Origin: Lepisosteus oculatus
Taxonomy: Eukaryota; Chordata; Actinopteri; Semionotiformes; Lepisosteidae
Assembly (NCBI RefSeq): GCF_040954835.1
Contig: NW_027167686.1
Span: forward strand, 75,001-139,000
Length of the DNA stretch: 64,000 nucleotides
Reading direction: 5' to 3'
A program made the translations under genes and the position numbers. Shown here piece by piece: positions 46,992 to 57,597 of the stretch. Below the pieces are notes generated by a model, which saw nothing but the letters and a program-made list of their open reading frames with translations, ran no database searches and was not told where the DNA came from. Position 1 is the stretch's first letter; every line of letters begins with the position of its first letter.

Positions 46992-47065
46992 GGCGCCGTG
47001 GCTTAGTTGGTTAAAGCGCCTGTCTAGTAAACAAGAAATCCTGGGTCCGAATCCCAGCGGTGCCT
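46992..47065 (+). tRNA. tRNA-Thr-AGT: tRNA-Thr(AGT)
   Basis: 74-nt tRNA-Thr with GGCGCCG paired to CGGTGCC, T discriminator and anticodon loop CTAGTAA (AGT). One anticodon-stem mismatch (C28-A42), and the T loop is TCCGAAT (T55 to C), so box B is weakened. A run of seven T starts in the last base. Sister of the GGT version at 908. Confidence 0.82.
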
Positions 47066-48189
47066 TTTTTTGTGCTGTGTTCTCGAACAGAACTGGTCAT
47101 TATGGACAACCGCATACGCCTAGACTTAATTAAATGCAAGTATTCATTTCCTGTCTTGAACGACTTGTTTTTCTTAAAATGGATGCAACTTGCAAAACAT
47201 GAAATACAAACCTTGCTAATCAGCGCTCGCGGCTGGCAAAAAAAAAAGAAGTCAGCAATGTTTTTTTTCTTTAACCTTAACCCTGCTAATGGAGAAGAGT
47301 TAAACGACCGAGTCTATGCAGCTTAAACGGTGCTCACGTCGGGTTCTTAGCTGAAAGGGTGATAAATCCCGCTCACCCCAGTCCTTAATCTTTTAAAAGG
47401 ATACAAAATTGAACCTAGTCGCCACATCACATACATCCTGTTCAACGATAAAAAGGTGACATCTATCCTCGATCCAGAGTAAATCCCACGTTGAGGGCAT
47501 ATTTTTTTCCACTTTACCATGAGTCGGGCTCGGCTGCACAGAGGCGAGAGCAGAGCAATGAGGTCACGGGGACAGGAGAGCCACACGCTGGCGGTTTAAA
47601 CACGCGGAAGAAAACTGAGGGATCCACAGTATGTGGACCCTCCGTGCGCCATCAGTCCGCACTCCGGACTCTGAATCCTGCCATCCGAGTTAAGATCTCG
47701 GCGGAACCTGAGGCGCAGTTCTTTCTTAAAACGTAATCTGGTGAGCATTTCTAGAATCGTACTTGTATAGATGCAGCCTTTAATGTGTTGCTAGGTTAAA
47801 ATTGATGACTTCTTGAACTTCAGTAGGCAACTGCCCTCTTGATTTTGGATTTAATTTCTTTATTACAGGGGCGCTTTTATGAAGACCGAGTCATGTTCAG
47901 GTACTTTGCTTGATGGAGGAAGCATATTTCGGACTCTGTGATCTGCTCACCTGGAAAGGTCTGCTGTACTACTACAAGAGAGAAGTAGAGTCTGGAAGAA
48001 TAGACAATTTTATGATGCTTTGGAAGATAATGTTTTTTTTTTCTTTGAAATTGAAATGAATCAGAATATCAGTGCAAAAGACAAACTCTTGGTTTGGTTT
48101 AAAGAGATATGGTTTTAAAACAGACAAAATGTAGAAAACAGGTGTTTCTCACTTTTGGAAGAGAATGGACCGGGGGTAATATTTTACAA
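47066..48189. repeat. Second copy of the block at 982-2,096
   Basis: Near-collinear with 982-2,096. The homology ends at about 48,189, just before the place where tRNA-Arg(ACG) would be expected; the LTR fossil begins there. No gene in it. Confidence 0.8.
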
Positions 48190-48209
48190 GTTATATAATA
48201 GTAAAATAT

Positions 48210-49293
48210 TATATAATAGGGGTAATAGTCGCGAGGGGCTTCAGCTTTTTCGTGCTTAATATGGTGCGCTGTGGCCACGGCAGATATGGGATCTATAAAA
48301 GCCGAAAATTCTCCGATCATTGCCTGACACAGCTCCTCAAAGCTATTACAGACCTCAGGTCCTTGTCTAGACATCCACTCGTGGACCGCTCGGCTGGTAG
48401 TTTTCCTTACTAACATAGCCTTTTCCTGTTCGGACGCTTCGGGCATAAACTGCAAAGTATATCTCAGCTCATCAATGTAGGTCTCCACATTATTCCCTGA
48501 CACTGTCGGGTCAAACCTTTCTACATCTTTGGCTAACTGCCTCAGGGAGTGGAGGTTAATTTTTACAGTTTCTCCGTGGGCAGGGAGACGGCCGTGATCA
48601 GGAGCAGGGGGTCTATGCCTGAATTGAATCGCCCTTGCGTCTCGCGCAGGACTCGGCGATCTCCCCCATGCCGATCCGACCACAGACCCTGGCCGGGAGA
48701 AACCTCCTGGGTGAGCGCTCCGGGCTGCTAGGTGGGCTGGCATGTAAGTGGGATCTAGCCTGTTTTGCTTCCAGTACGGCAGCATCTAACTCCTTTTGCC
48801 TTTCCTGGCTGAGCTCATTTAAACTCTCAATTTCTTTTTCTTTTTCTTTCAAGCTCGCTTCTAGGTCTCTCCTAGCTACCTCAGCCGCAGTTTCTCTAGC
48901 AGACAGGTCATCTAATTTACCTAAAACTTCCCTGAGTCTGTCTTCACTTTCCTCACTTTTCACTCTCTTTTCTCTGATTATATCCAACAACTCAACTCGC
49001 TCCGCCTTATATCTTTCTAGCTTTCCCTGAAGCGTTTGAAACTTTGTCAGCTCGGACAAAGACAGTTCCAGCTGTTTAGCTAGATTTAAGGCGAAACTAG
49101 ATAGGACCTGAACTGCGTTCACAGACCCTCCTGTGTTAAGCTGGTTCGCTACCTTAGCTACTAAATCTACTTGCAGCTTCTCAATATCATCAAAGTTCAA
49201 CTTTTCGATACCGCTCCAGTAACCAGGATTGTCGTCGCTAGAAATAGTACTTATAAGCGACTCCACTTCAGACATTTTAGCAGCCATTGTCAT
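48210..49293 (-). pseudogene. gag-type coding region of the LTR fossil
   Basis: The N-terminal part is rich in charged coiled-coil sequence (for example KEKEKEIESLNELSQE). The C-terminal part resembles the capsid-like region of gypsy gag ([20 protein letters not shown] and [16 protein letters not shown]). It is a fossil and not expected to make a working protein. Confidence 0.65.
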
Positions 49294-49544
49294 TACGTCA
49301 GAGAAACTTTAAGAGTATTACTTTTTTTCCTTTTACCAAAATACAGTATGGAATCTAAACACCCGAGCAGATGGATTTCCAATCAGCACACGTTACACTA
49401 AACGCTAGAAAACAGGGGGATTTCTTTACGCAGTTATCAGCACACCCGGTATTCGCGTATAAAAGTCACGGTGCTGTGCTGAACTTGAACTCACAGCAAC
49501 ATCAGTTATTCTGTGCGATTGAGTCTCATTTCATTCTAAACTCG

Positions 49545-49561
49545 CCCACCCAGGGACGCCA
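49545..49561 (-). promoter_or_regulatory. Primer-binding site matching tRNA-Asn
   Basis: On the element's strand the sequence next to the LTR is TGGCGTCCCTGGGTGGG, the exact complement of the last 17 nt (with CCA) of tRNA-Asn as encoded by the array in this window. It sits 5 nt from the LTR end. Confidence 0.85.
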
Positions 49562-49566
49562 TTAAA

Positions 49567-50946
49567 TGTAGTGGTTTGATGGGTTTACTGAGACACTTAT
49601 TAATTGTAGCAGTAATCACGAGGTTGTTCGTTGGGGCTTTTAGAAAATCAATCGCCAGAACAACTAACAACGCACACACACGGGTTCAATACACGAGATA
49701 CATTTATTAATATAAATTGTGCACCAAACATATACTAGTCTGCCTGGATACGAGCGGCAGACCTTACTGTGAGGGTTATCAATATACAAGATATATAATC
49801 TCGAAGAGATGCAAACACAAAGAGATACACAACAGAGAATATATGTCAATATATATCGTTCGGTTACCAAATCGCTAATCAGTGTTATTACCCATTGTTA
49901 CTCTAAACTCGGAAGTAAATACATTACTCATGAATTAAATTGATAACAACTTGTGTTGAGGTACAATTGAATTCTCGAGACGCAATGTAGAACATGGGGT
50001 TAACTTATCCACTGTGTATGGATTTGGAATTTCCCGGCACGAACACCAAACCAGCTGACAAGCTCTGTTGCAGCCTCTGTTCCAGCGGTTGTCCAATGGG
50101 CGTTGTGTCGGCGTCCTCTGGCTACCAGCCAACCAGTCAAGGTGCAGCTCGGAGTAGGACGGGCGGAGGAATCTGACTGCGGCGCGCAGGGCAGTCGTTG
50201 CTCCGAGGGGATCTACCAGCAGTCCGGCTGGCTAGTAGAAAGTCTCTATGCACAGAGTGTGACCGCGAGTCCTCACAAGTCACTCTTTTGCCTGGGAAGA
50301 AACTGGTTCGTTCCCGGTCCAGCGCTGCTTCTGAATAAGCTATTCAGGTTGTTGACGAGGGTCCAACTGTAGGCTGCCGTTGATCAAACGGAGCATTCAC
50401 GTTAGTAGAATTCTGAGTACGTACGGGATGCTTGGCCTCGCGCTTAGAACAAAGTCCAAGTCCCTATGCAGACAACAGCAGTTGTCACGTGATTGTCTCT
50501 GAGGATGCGCGAAAATGGCCAAGGAGAGCCCCGATCTGAGCTTGCGCTCCCTTTTTGACCAAGACACAGATGTGTGCTGATTGGTTGAGAGTTTGGCGGG
50601 CATTGGAGACCCACGTGGTATTACCACGCCCTGCCAGTCCCTGATTGGTTGGTCAAGGTGAGATATAAGTCACTTACTCTTGACACTTAAGAATGCAGTC
50701 CAGATGTCCATTCAGCACTCCCTAGACAGATAGGCGCCAATGGATGACCATTGATCATGATAGCCAGGCTTAGCTAAGTGCATCCCTGTCTGGGAGCTGT
50801 TCCCTATCAAAAGAAAACAACTTAAATCAGTCTGCATGAATACTTTCTCTGTGGCTGCACCACAGAGATGGGGGGTGAGATGGGGCTTCATTTAGGACAG
50901 CATACCAACGCTTAATTCTGTCTTATTAACAAGCATTGCCGCTACA
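49567..50946 (-). repeat. Long terminal repeat of the fossil element
   Basis: About 1,380 bp, with inverted ends TGTAG...CTACA. Placed by the primer-binding site on one side and by the return of 5S-SINE/tRNA-Ile flank on the other. Confidence 0.65.
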
Positions 50947-50961
50947 CTTGTATCCCAACTT

Positions 50962-51215
50962 TTGCAACTCGCAACTGAAAACCCACTGAAGCTAAGCAGG
51001 TGTGAGCCAGGTCAGTACCAGGATGAGGGTGAGCTACAGGGAAAAACAAAGCTTCCAGCTGGAAGTGGTGTTAATGGGCGCTCACTCTGAGGTCTGTACG
51101 GGTCCCAATGTCCCAATATAGTGACGGAGAAGCTGTGTTGGAAAAAGGGCGCTGTCTTTTGGATGAGATGTAAAACCGAGGTCATAGTGCTCTGTGGTCA
51201 TTAAAAATGACCACC
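50962..51215 (+). repeat. 5S-rRNA-derived SINE, plus strand
   Basis: 5S-like head with GAAGCTAAGCAGG and a diverged CCAGGTCAGTACC block, then the SINE body (CAGCTGGAAGTGGTGTTAAT, TATAGTGACGGAG, GGATGAGATGTAAAACCGAGG, CTGTGGTCATTAAAAATGA). The inverted partner is at 42,697-42,963. Confidence 0.78.
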
Positions 51216-51464
51216 AAAACCTTTGACAAAAGCTCTTGGTAATTGATGGTCTTCAATAATGCTTCTCCTTTAGGTACATTTTAAATCAGCTGAAAAATGC
51301 TGTGAAATGGGGGGGCACTTCAGGCCAGTGTAGGATTTGGGTTACAAGAACTATGAAACTGCACGAGAAAGCCCGTACACTGAATTACACGGCTTTCTAT
51401 TCAAAGGACAAAATAAATTCCCTGAGCTTGATTTTTTGCAGCACAGAGAGGACCACTGTTGTGA

Positions 51465-51538
51465 GGTCGGTTAGCTCAGTTGGTTAGATGGTGGTGCTAG
51501 TAACGCCAAGGTTGCGGGTTTGAGCCGCGTACGGGCCA
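51465..51538 (+). tRNA. tRNA-Ile body with AGT (Thr) anticodon
   Basis: 74 nt with the typical tRNA-Ile sequence (GGTCGGTTAGCTCAGTTGG ... ACGGGCCA). The anticodon loop is CTAGTAA, so the anticodon is AGT where the inverted partner at 42,375 has AAT. The acceptor stem pairs (with the G5-G68 opposition typical of this tRNA); one T-stem mismatch and a TTTGAGC T loop weaken it. TTTT follows 5 nt downstream. Pseudogene or identity-shifted tRNA. Confidence 0.8.
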
Positions 51539-52200
51539 GGTCCTTTTCTCCTCTCTTACCAAAGCTGTTAGGTTCCTTTCCGTGGTGAGATGGGTTGTCA
51601 TGCAACGCTGCCACATAGCGCCGACAGACAAGAGTGTTGCGGGAGAAGAGAAATGTGTTTGAAGATTTAAGAGTGTCTTAGGTGCAGCCAAAATCAAGTG
51701 TCACAAATGCAAGTGGTTGGATTTCCATTGTTTAATGTGGTAAAAATAAGCGGAAGTAATCTGCCGGTCCGGCACAGTCTGCCATGCTTTTGTCATTTAC
51801 TGTAAAGTGGTATTGAACTGGGTGTCGAACTGGAGCCTCACCATTTGCATATGTGAGGCTCCAGTTATACATCGAGTGTCACATTAAATGACAAAAATGA
51901 AGAGAGTTAAAGCAGCTGGAGAGGTTTTCTTACAACTTTTGAGCTGACAGTTTTGGAAAATGTTTCCTTCACGCTGCACTGTACAACATAGGCAGCCAAG
52001 AGTCTCCAAAACAAAACAGAATTGACAGATAGGAGAAAATTCCCACTCGTCCTGAAGTTCCCAAAATCAAGCACTGAGCGTAAACAAAGTGTCTAAGTAG
52101 CGTGGGAATGCTAACCCTAACCCTAGCGTAAAAAGATGAGTCAAAGTAACGTCTAATCGGATTAGTTTCCTTAGAGCTGGTTCAGAGTTTGCTGAAGAGT
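51539..52200. repeat. Inverted copy of 42,110-42,370 plus 44,720-45,355
   Basis: The Ile-gene flank continues here as the reverse complement of segments that lie apart at 42.1-42.4 and 44.7-45.4 kb. No gene. Confidence 0.7.
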
Positions 52201-52404
52201 TTACCCAGTGGGCACTGATTCGTCGAATATACGTATATTCACGGCGAAAATACGGCTATACGTATATATACGTCGCCTCGACGTATAATCAACGTCGAAT
52301 TGCAACCGTAAAATCGACGACATTAATAAACGCATATATAACGTCGAAAACACATCTAACACAGTGCCTGAGGCTTTTTACTGTATGTATCGTGTGTGCC
52401 GCAA

Positions 52405-52553
52405 CTAGGAGTATACGGCACTCTGCACAGTGTACGAAGTAAATTATTTTCGCAGTAATTAATTTACACGTGTATAATAAATATAGTAAATATAATAAAT
52501 TAATTACTGCGAAAATTACTTCGTACACTGTGCAGAGTGCCGTATACTCCTAG
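52405..52553. repeat. Long hairpin (58-62-bp arms)
   Basis: The left arm (52,405-52,466) and right arm (52,496-52,553) are exact reverse complements apart from a 4-nt indel, around a loop of about 29 nt. Arm ends read CTAGGAGTATACGGC and GCCGTATACTCCTAG. Confidence 0.9.
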
Positions 52554-53047
52554 GTAAGTTAGGTACATCTTTTTGCCCAAAACTGAAGGGGCGACATTCC
52601 TCCCTCCCCCCGTGATGCCAGGCCTGTCCCCATCCTATTCCATAATGTCATTATACTGTATATAATACCATACAACAGTGACCGATCCTTACTAACTGCA
52701 TGCGTTAAAATTGCACATCAGCTCATAGCAGGGGGCACATAGCCGCGATGTATTATCAATGTTAAATTTCAACCATAATATCGACAACATTAATAAACGC
52801 ATACGTTGAGAAAATATCGAACCCAGCATATTTTCCGGTTATATACCACAATGCATTGCTAGTATTCGTTGGTCACCATTTTGGACACGTTTTTCAAACG
52901 TAGAAGTATATCCGCAAATATCTCAGCAATCCTCTTTTGACGAGTAAGTATGAACAATAATAATACTATCTGAATACATACAGATCTTTCTTAATATTAT
53001 TTTGATTAAAATAGTAAGTGAATAAGCAAAAAATGGCACATAAAAAT

Positions 53048-53372
53048 AGTGGAGCTTTTTAAACGTCTGTACTTACTGCGCCCCATAAGAAATCGTTTGT
53101 CCCCGTTCAAAAGAGGTTGTGCGATGTCCTGCAGCGTTCGCAAAGCAAACCTTTGACAGTTTGAAAAGAGGAATTTATTCTGCTTCCTGTGCGTGCAGTA
53201 GTTACAAAGTTGAACGTCTTTACACGATCTGCTGCAGTTTTCAGTGGGCGGGCGTTGTCAAATGGCTTGGAAAAACGCACTGTGTTTCGGCTCGGCAAAC
53301 ATCGTGAGCAGTGTCCTGCATGTTTTCTGTGTATAGCTGTCTTTTAACGCATACAGAATTCATTCGAAATGG
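53048..53372 (+). repeat. U4 3'-flank module copy inside the DNA element
   Basis: Close copy of 54,761-55,083 lying wholly inside the TIR element; the edges are sharp on both sides. Either it was captured by the element or it was inserted into it. Confidence 0.8.
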
Positions 53373-54155
53373 GGAATGGTGTGAATGGGGAAGATGACAC
53401 TAAATCGTTTTGCCGTTTCTCTATTCTTATTCTATGTTGTACTTTCAAACTTTGGGTACTCTTTAATTAGGACAGACTTTATTGCTCAACTTCTATGATG
53501 CAAGCCAAATTTTATACATTTATTTCAGCTTTGAGCTTAGTAAACCGTTCATTTTTTAGATTATACTAAAGAAGATATTAATCATCATTAATTTGGGAAG
53601 TAATATTATATAATTTTCTCCTAGCTGCGGTGCTGAAGTCCCGCCCTAAATCAGCAGAAAAAGAAATAAAGGAGCACGCAATGTGTTACTTGAAGAATGC
53701 ATATGCAAGGCAGGGGGCCAGGAGATCTGGACACTGAAAATACTAGGTTTTTGGTTCTAACTGTTAGGACAATTACACAGGGTTTGCAAATAGTGGACAA
53801 AAATCGTCTTAACTTCCATTGTAATATTTTTTTTCTTGGAAATATAGAAGTTGTACATTTTAAAATGTATATTTGAATCAAAATGTGGTTTTGAGTTAGT
53901 GTGTTAATGTAATTAGTTTGTGTTTGCCGTTACTATACTGTATATTGCCATATTACCAGAATTTGTAGCTGAAGTTTAAGACTAGTTGTGTTTTTTATGA
54001 TTATTGCCCATATGTTGATTGTTGATTGATTGTATACAATGTATAATTTGAAATACATATTTTTCAGGTGTGAATGTGTATTTTCAGAATAAATTTCTAA
54101 ACCAAATCATTGGGTTGATTTACTAGTTTCTACACCTGTAAAACCTAACTTTGAT

Positions 54156-54430
54156 GTATAATAGACCTCTACCCATATACGTATAATAGACCTCTAAAGT
54201 TATCCGTATAATAGACCTCTAACCATATACATATAATAGACCTCTAAAGTTATCCGTATAATAGACCTCTACCCATATACGTATAATAGACCTCTAAAGT
54301 TATCCGTATAATAGACCTCCAACCATATACGTAGAATAGTCCTCTAAAGTTATCCGGAACTCCTACCATATATGTATAATAGTCCTCTAAATTTATCCGT
54401 ATAATAGAACTCCAACCATTTACGTATAAT
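54156..54430 (+). repeat. Minisatellite near the right end of the DNA element
   Basis: GTATAATAGACCTCT recurs every 25 bp, followed alternately by ACCCATATAC-type and AAAGTTATCC-type sequence, giving a 50-bp higher period. Copies become more diverged to the right. Confidence 0.9.
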
Positions 54431-54571
54431 GAACATCTAATCATAGACGTATAATTGACGTATAACAATAGACGTATATTAGAATTTCATTCTAGACGAA
54501 TTGCAGACCACATTTAGACGTCTAAGGTATGCGTTTAATAGACGTATATTATACGTCTTTTGCCCACTGGG

Positions 54572-55243
54572 TTACGTCTCAACAGAAACGCTCTTTAGCT
54601 CTTTCAGTGTTATGCAGAGAACAGCGTCTGTCGAGATCACTTTTGAGTCAGCGCGAAACGCCGTGTGCTGTCAGTTTGATTTCATATTGCTCGTAGCGGC
54701 GCCCGGCTTTTGTCTGTCAAACGTTAGGTTGCGCTTCTTCATGCTGCATCGTCGGCATGAGTGGAGCTTTTTAAACGTCTGTACTTACTGCGCCCCATAA
54801 GAAATCGTTTGTCCCCGTTCAAAAGAGATTTTGCGATGTCCTGCAGCGTTCGCAAAGCAAACCTTTGACAGTTTGAAAAGAGGAATTTATTCTGCTTCCT
54901 GTGCGTGCAGTAGTTACAAAGTTGAACGTCTTTACACGATCTGCTGCAGTTTTCAGTGGGCGGGCTTTGTCAGATGGCTTGGAAAAACGCACTGTGTTTC
55001 GGCTCGGGAAACATCATGAGCAGTGTCCTGCATGTTTTCTGTGTATAGCTGTCTTTTGACGCATACAGAATTCATTCGAAATCATTGATTTCTCCAATTA
55101 TCAAGGGTCCCTTAAAGGATGAGTCAAAGTAACGTCTAATCGGATTAGTTTCCTTAGAGCTGGTTCAGAGTTTGCTCAAGAGTTTACCTTTCACAGATGT
55201 GCAAAGAAGAATGTTGGGGGTGCACGCTTCAAGGTGCCTTACA
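54572..55243 (+). repeat. U4 3'-flank module, long copy
   Basis: Reverse complement of 57,911-58,290 over its left part, then continuing as in 10,560-10,850 to the abrupt start of the U5 array. It starts directly at the right TTA of the DNA element. No U4 body remains here. Confidence 0.75.
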
Positions 55244-55448
55244 GTGCGTTGTTTCCGACACAGTGTGGCCGGGTGTTTTCCGAGTTATCGCACGGATTGG
55301 GCACGCCCACAAGCCGAGAGCCGCAGGCGATGAGCCCGGGGCTGAACGGGCCCCACTGGCTAGTTTGTAAGGCCAGGTGCATTGCCAACCACGACCGGCA
55401 GCGCAGAGGCTTTGAAGGCGGTCTGGGCTCCTGCAGCTGTGCAGCCAC

Positions 55449-55565
55449 GCACTCTGGTTTCTCTTCATCTCGTACAAATCTTTCGCCTTTTATTAAAGAT
55501 TTCCGTGGAGAGGAGCATGAATAAGTTCCATGCAATTTTTGTGCTTCCCTGCCTTCGGGTGGGGC
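55449..55565 (+). ncRNA. RNU5: U5 snRNA gene, copy 1
   Basis: U5 is the snRNA of the U4/U6.U5 tri-snRNP that aligns exon ends in the spliceosome. Seen here: CACTCTGGTTTCTCTTCA at the 5' end, AAATCTTTCGCC before loop I, TTCCGTGGAGAGGA, Sm site AATTTTTG and a short 3' stem capped by TTCG. Loop I reads GCCTTTTAT; the last base of the normally invariant GCCTTTTAC is changed, so this copy is suspect. The 3' box AAAGAGAGA is at 55,581. The array edge removes its octamer. Confidence 0.9.
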
Positions 55566-55666
55566 GCAGCCTGGCTGGTCAAAGAGAGAAAACAAAAACG
55601 TTCGCAATCACTCTTGTTATGGCAATTGTGGCCGTCTGCTCCGCGAGTCCTCGGTCTCCGGCTGTC

Positions 55667-55737
55667 TGATTGGCGCTCTTTTCTTTGGGGGGCGGGAAGT
55701 GTCCGGCCGCAGGGGATCTTGGGACCTCGCTTTGCAT
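55667..55737 (+). promoter_or_regulatory. snRNA-type distal elements (CCAAT, GC box, octamer)
   Basis: Inverted CCAAT (TGATTGGC, 55,667), GC box GGGGGGCGGG (55,687-55,696) and octamer-like CTTTGCAT (55,730-55,737, 7 of 8 to ATTTGCAT) lie 220-290 bp before U5 copy 2, where vertebrate snRNA genes keep their distal element. The same set occurs in the other repeats (octamers at 56,238 and 56,746; degraded before copy 5). Confidence 0.7.
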
Positions 55738-55956
55738 AGCGGCTTCCCAGAGTGCGTCGTTTCCGGCACAGTGTGGCTGGGTGTTTTCCGACTTATCGCA
55801 CAGATTGGGCACGGCCGCAAGCTGAGAGCCGCAGGCGATGAGCCCGGAGCTGAACGGGCCCCACTGGCTCGTTTGTAAGGCCAGGTGTATTGCCAACCAT
55901 GACCGGCAGCGCAGAGGCTTTGAAGGCGGCCTGGGCTCCTGCAGCTGTGCAGCCAC

Positions 55957-56073
55957 GCACTCTGGTTTCTCTTCATCTCGTACAAATCTTTCGCCTTTTG
56001 CTAAAGATTTCCGTGGAGAGGAGCATGAATGAGTTCCATGCAATTTTTGTGCTTCCCTGCCTTCGGGTGGGGC
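55957..56073 (+). ncRNA. RNU5: U5 snRNA gene, copy 2
   Basis: Same layout as copy 1, with complete upstream elements, Sm site AATTTTTG, TTCG-capped 3' stem and 3' box at 56,089-56,097. Loop I reads GCCTTTTGC instead of GCCTTTTAC, a change in the exon-contacting loop. Confidence 0.9.
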
Positions 56074-56464
56074 GCAGCCTGGCTGGTCAAAGAGAGAAAA
56101 CAAAAACGCTCGCAATCGGTCTTGTTATGGCGATTGTGGCAGTCTGCTCCGCGAGTCCTCGGTCTCCGGCCGTCTGATTGGCGCTCTTTTCTTTGGGGGG
56201 TGGGAAGTGTCCGGCCGCAGGGGATCTTGGGACCTCGCTTTGCATAGCGGCTTCCCAGAGTGCGTCGTTTCCGGCACAGTGTGGCCGGGTGTTTTCCGAG
56301 TTATCGCACGGATTGGGCACGCTCGCAAGCCGTGAGCCGCAGGCGATGAGCCCGGAGCTGAACGGGCCCCACTGGCTCGTTTGTAAGGCCAGGTGCATTG
56401 CAAACCACGACCGGCAGCGCAGAGGCTTTGAAGGCGGACTGGGCTCCTGCAGCTGTGCAGCCAC

Positions 56465-56581
56465 GCACTCTGGTTTCTCTTCATTTCGTACAAATCTTTC
56501 GCCTTTTACTAAAGATTCCCGCGGAGAGAAGCATGAATGAGTTCCATGCAATATTTGTGCTTCTTTGCTTTCGGGTGGGGC
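56465..56581 (+). ncRNA. RNU5: U5 snRNA gene, copy 3
   Basis: Loop I GCCTTTTAC is intact and the octamer is at 56,238. The Sm site reads AATATTTG, interrupting the U run needed for Sm-ring binding, and the 3' stem has extra changes. Likely impaired. Confidence 0.88.
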
Positions 56582-56972
56582 GCAGCTGGGCTGGTCAAAG
56601 AGAGAAAACAAAAACGCTCGCAATCGGTCTTGTTATGGCGATTGTGGCCGTCTGCTCCGCGAGTCCTCGGTCTCCGGCCGTCTGATTGGCGCTCTTTTCT
56701 TTGGGGGGCGGGAAGTGTCCGGCCGCAGGGGATCTTGGGACCTCGCTTTGCATAGCGGCTTCCCAGAGTGCGTCGTTTCCGGCACAGTGTGGCCGGGTGT
56801 TTTCCGAGTTATCGCACGGATTGGGCACGCTCGCAAGCCGTGAGCCGCAGGCGATGAGCCCGGAGCTGAACGGGCCCCACTGGCTCGTTTGTAAGGCCAG
56901 GTGTATTGCCAACCACGACCGGCAGGGCAGAGGCCTTGAAGGCGGCCTGGGCTCCTGCAGCTGTGCAGCCAC

Positions 56973-57089
56973 GCACTCTGGTTTCTCTTCATCTAGTACA
57001 AATCTTTCGCCTTTTACTAAAAATTTCCATGGAGAGGCGCATGAATGAGTTCCCTGCAGTTTTTGTGCTTCCCTGCTTTCGGGTGGGGC
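56973..57089 (+). ncRNA. RNU5: U5 snRNA gene, copy 4
   Basis: Loop I GCCTTTTAC is intact; one stem base after it is changed (CTAAAA). The Sm site reads AGTTTTTG rather than AATTTTTG. Octamer at 56,746; 3' box present. Confidence 0.88.
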
Positions 57090-57479
57090 GCAGCTGGGTT
57101 GGTCAAAGAGAGAAAACAAGCACGTTCGCAATCGCTCTTGTAATGGTGATTGTGGCCGTCTGCTCCGCGAGTCCTTGGTCTCCGGCCGTCTGATTGGCGC
57201 TCTTTTCTTTGGTGGGCGGCAAGTGTCCGGCCGCAGGGGATCTTGGGACCTTGCCTGCATAGCGGCTTCCCAGAGTGCGTCGTTTCCGGCACAGTGTGGC
57301 CGGGTGTTTTCCGAGTTATCGCACGGATTCGGCACGCTCGCAAACCGTGAGCCGCAGGCGATGAGCCCGGAGCTGAACGGGCCCCACTGGCTCGTTTGTA
57401 AGGCCAGGTGTATTGCCAACCACGACCGGCAGGGCAGAGGCCTTGAAGGCGGCCTGGGCTCCTGCAGCTGTGCAGCCAT

Positions 57480-57597
57480 GCACTCTGGTTTCTCTTCATC
57501 TCGTACAACTCTTTCGCCTTTTACTAAAGATTTCCGTGGAGAGGAGCACGAATGAGTTCCCTGCAATTTTTGTGATTTCCTGCTTTCGGGTCGCGGG
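57480..57597 (+). ncRNA. RNU5: U5 snRNA gene, copy 5
   Basis: Loop I and Sm site (AATTTTTG) are canonical, but the 3' stem region is altered (GATTTCCTGC ... GTCGCGGGC) and the upstream octamer is lost by a small deletion (TTGCCTGCAT). The 3' end is approximate. Confidence 0.85.

Larger units (their letters stand above)
48190..50946 (-). mobile_element. Ty3/gypsy-like LTR retroelement fossil (LTR, primer site, gag)
   Basis: Minus-strand element with one LTR, a primer-binding site and a gag-type coding region. No pol genes and no second LTR are seen in the window. It is broken, with at least one interruption in gag. The single LTR prevents an age estimate from LTR divergence. It lies where the duplicated tRNA block would otherwise continue. 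Confidence 0.7.
52204..54571. mobile_element. Non-autonomous DNA element with 11-bp inverted ends and TTA duplication
   Basis: Begins CCCAGTGGGCA and ends TGCCCACTGGG, flanked on both sides by TTA. A 3-bp TTA target duplication would fit PIF/Harbinger, but the family is not certain. Both ends are rich in ACGTATA-type palindromes. No transposase is visible. It contains a long hairpin, a copy of the U4 3'-flank module and a minisatellite, described separately. Confidence 0.7.
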
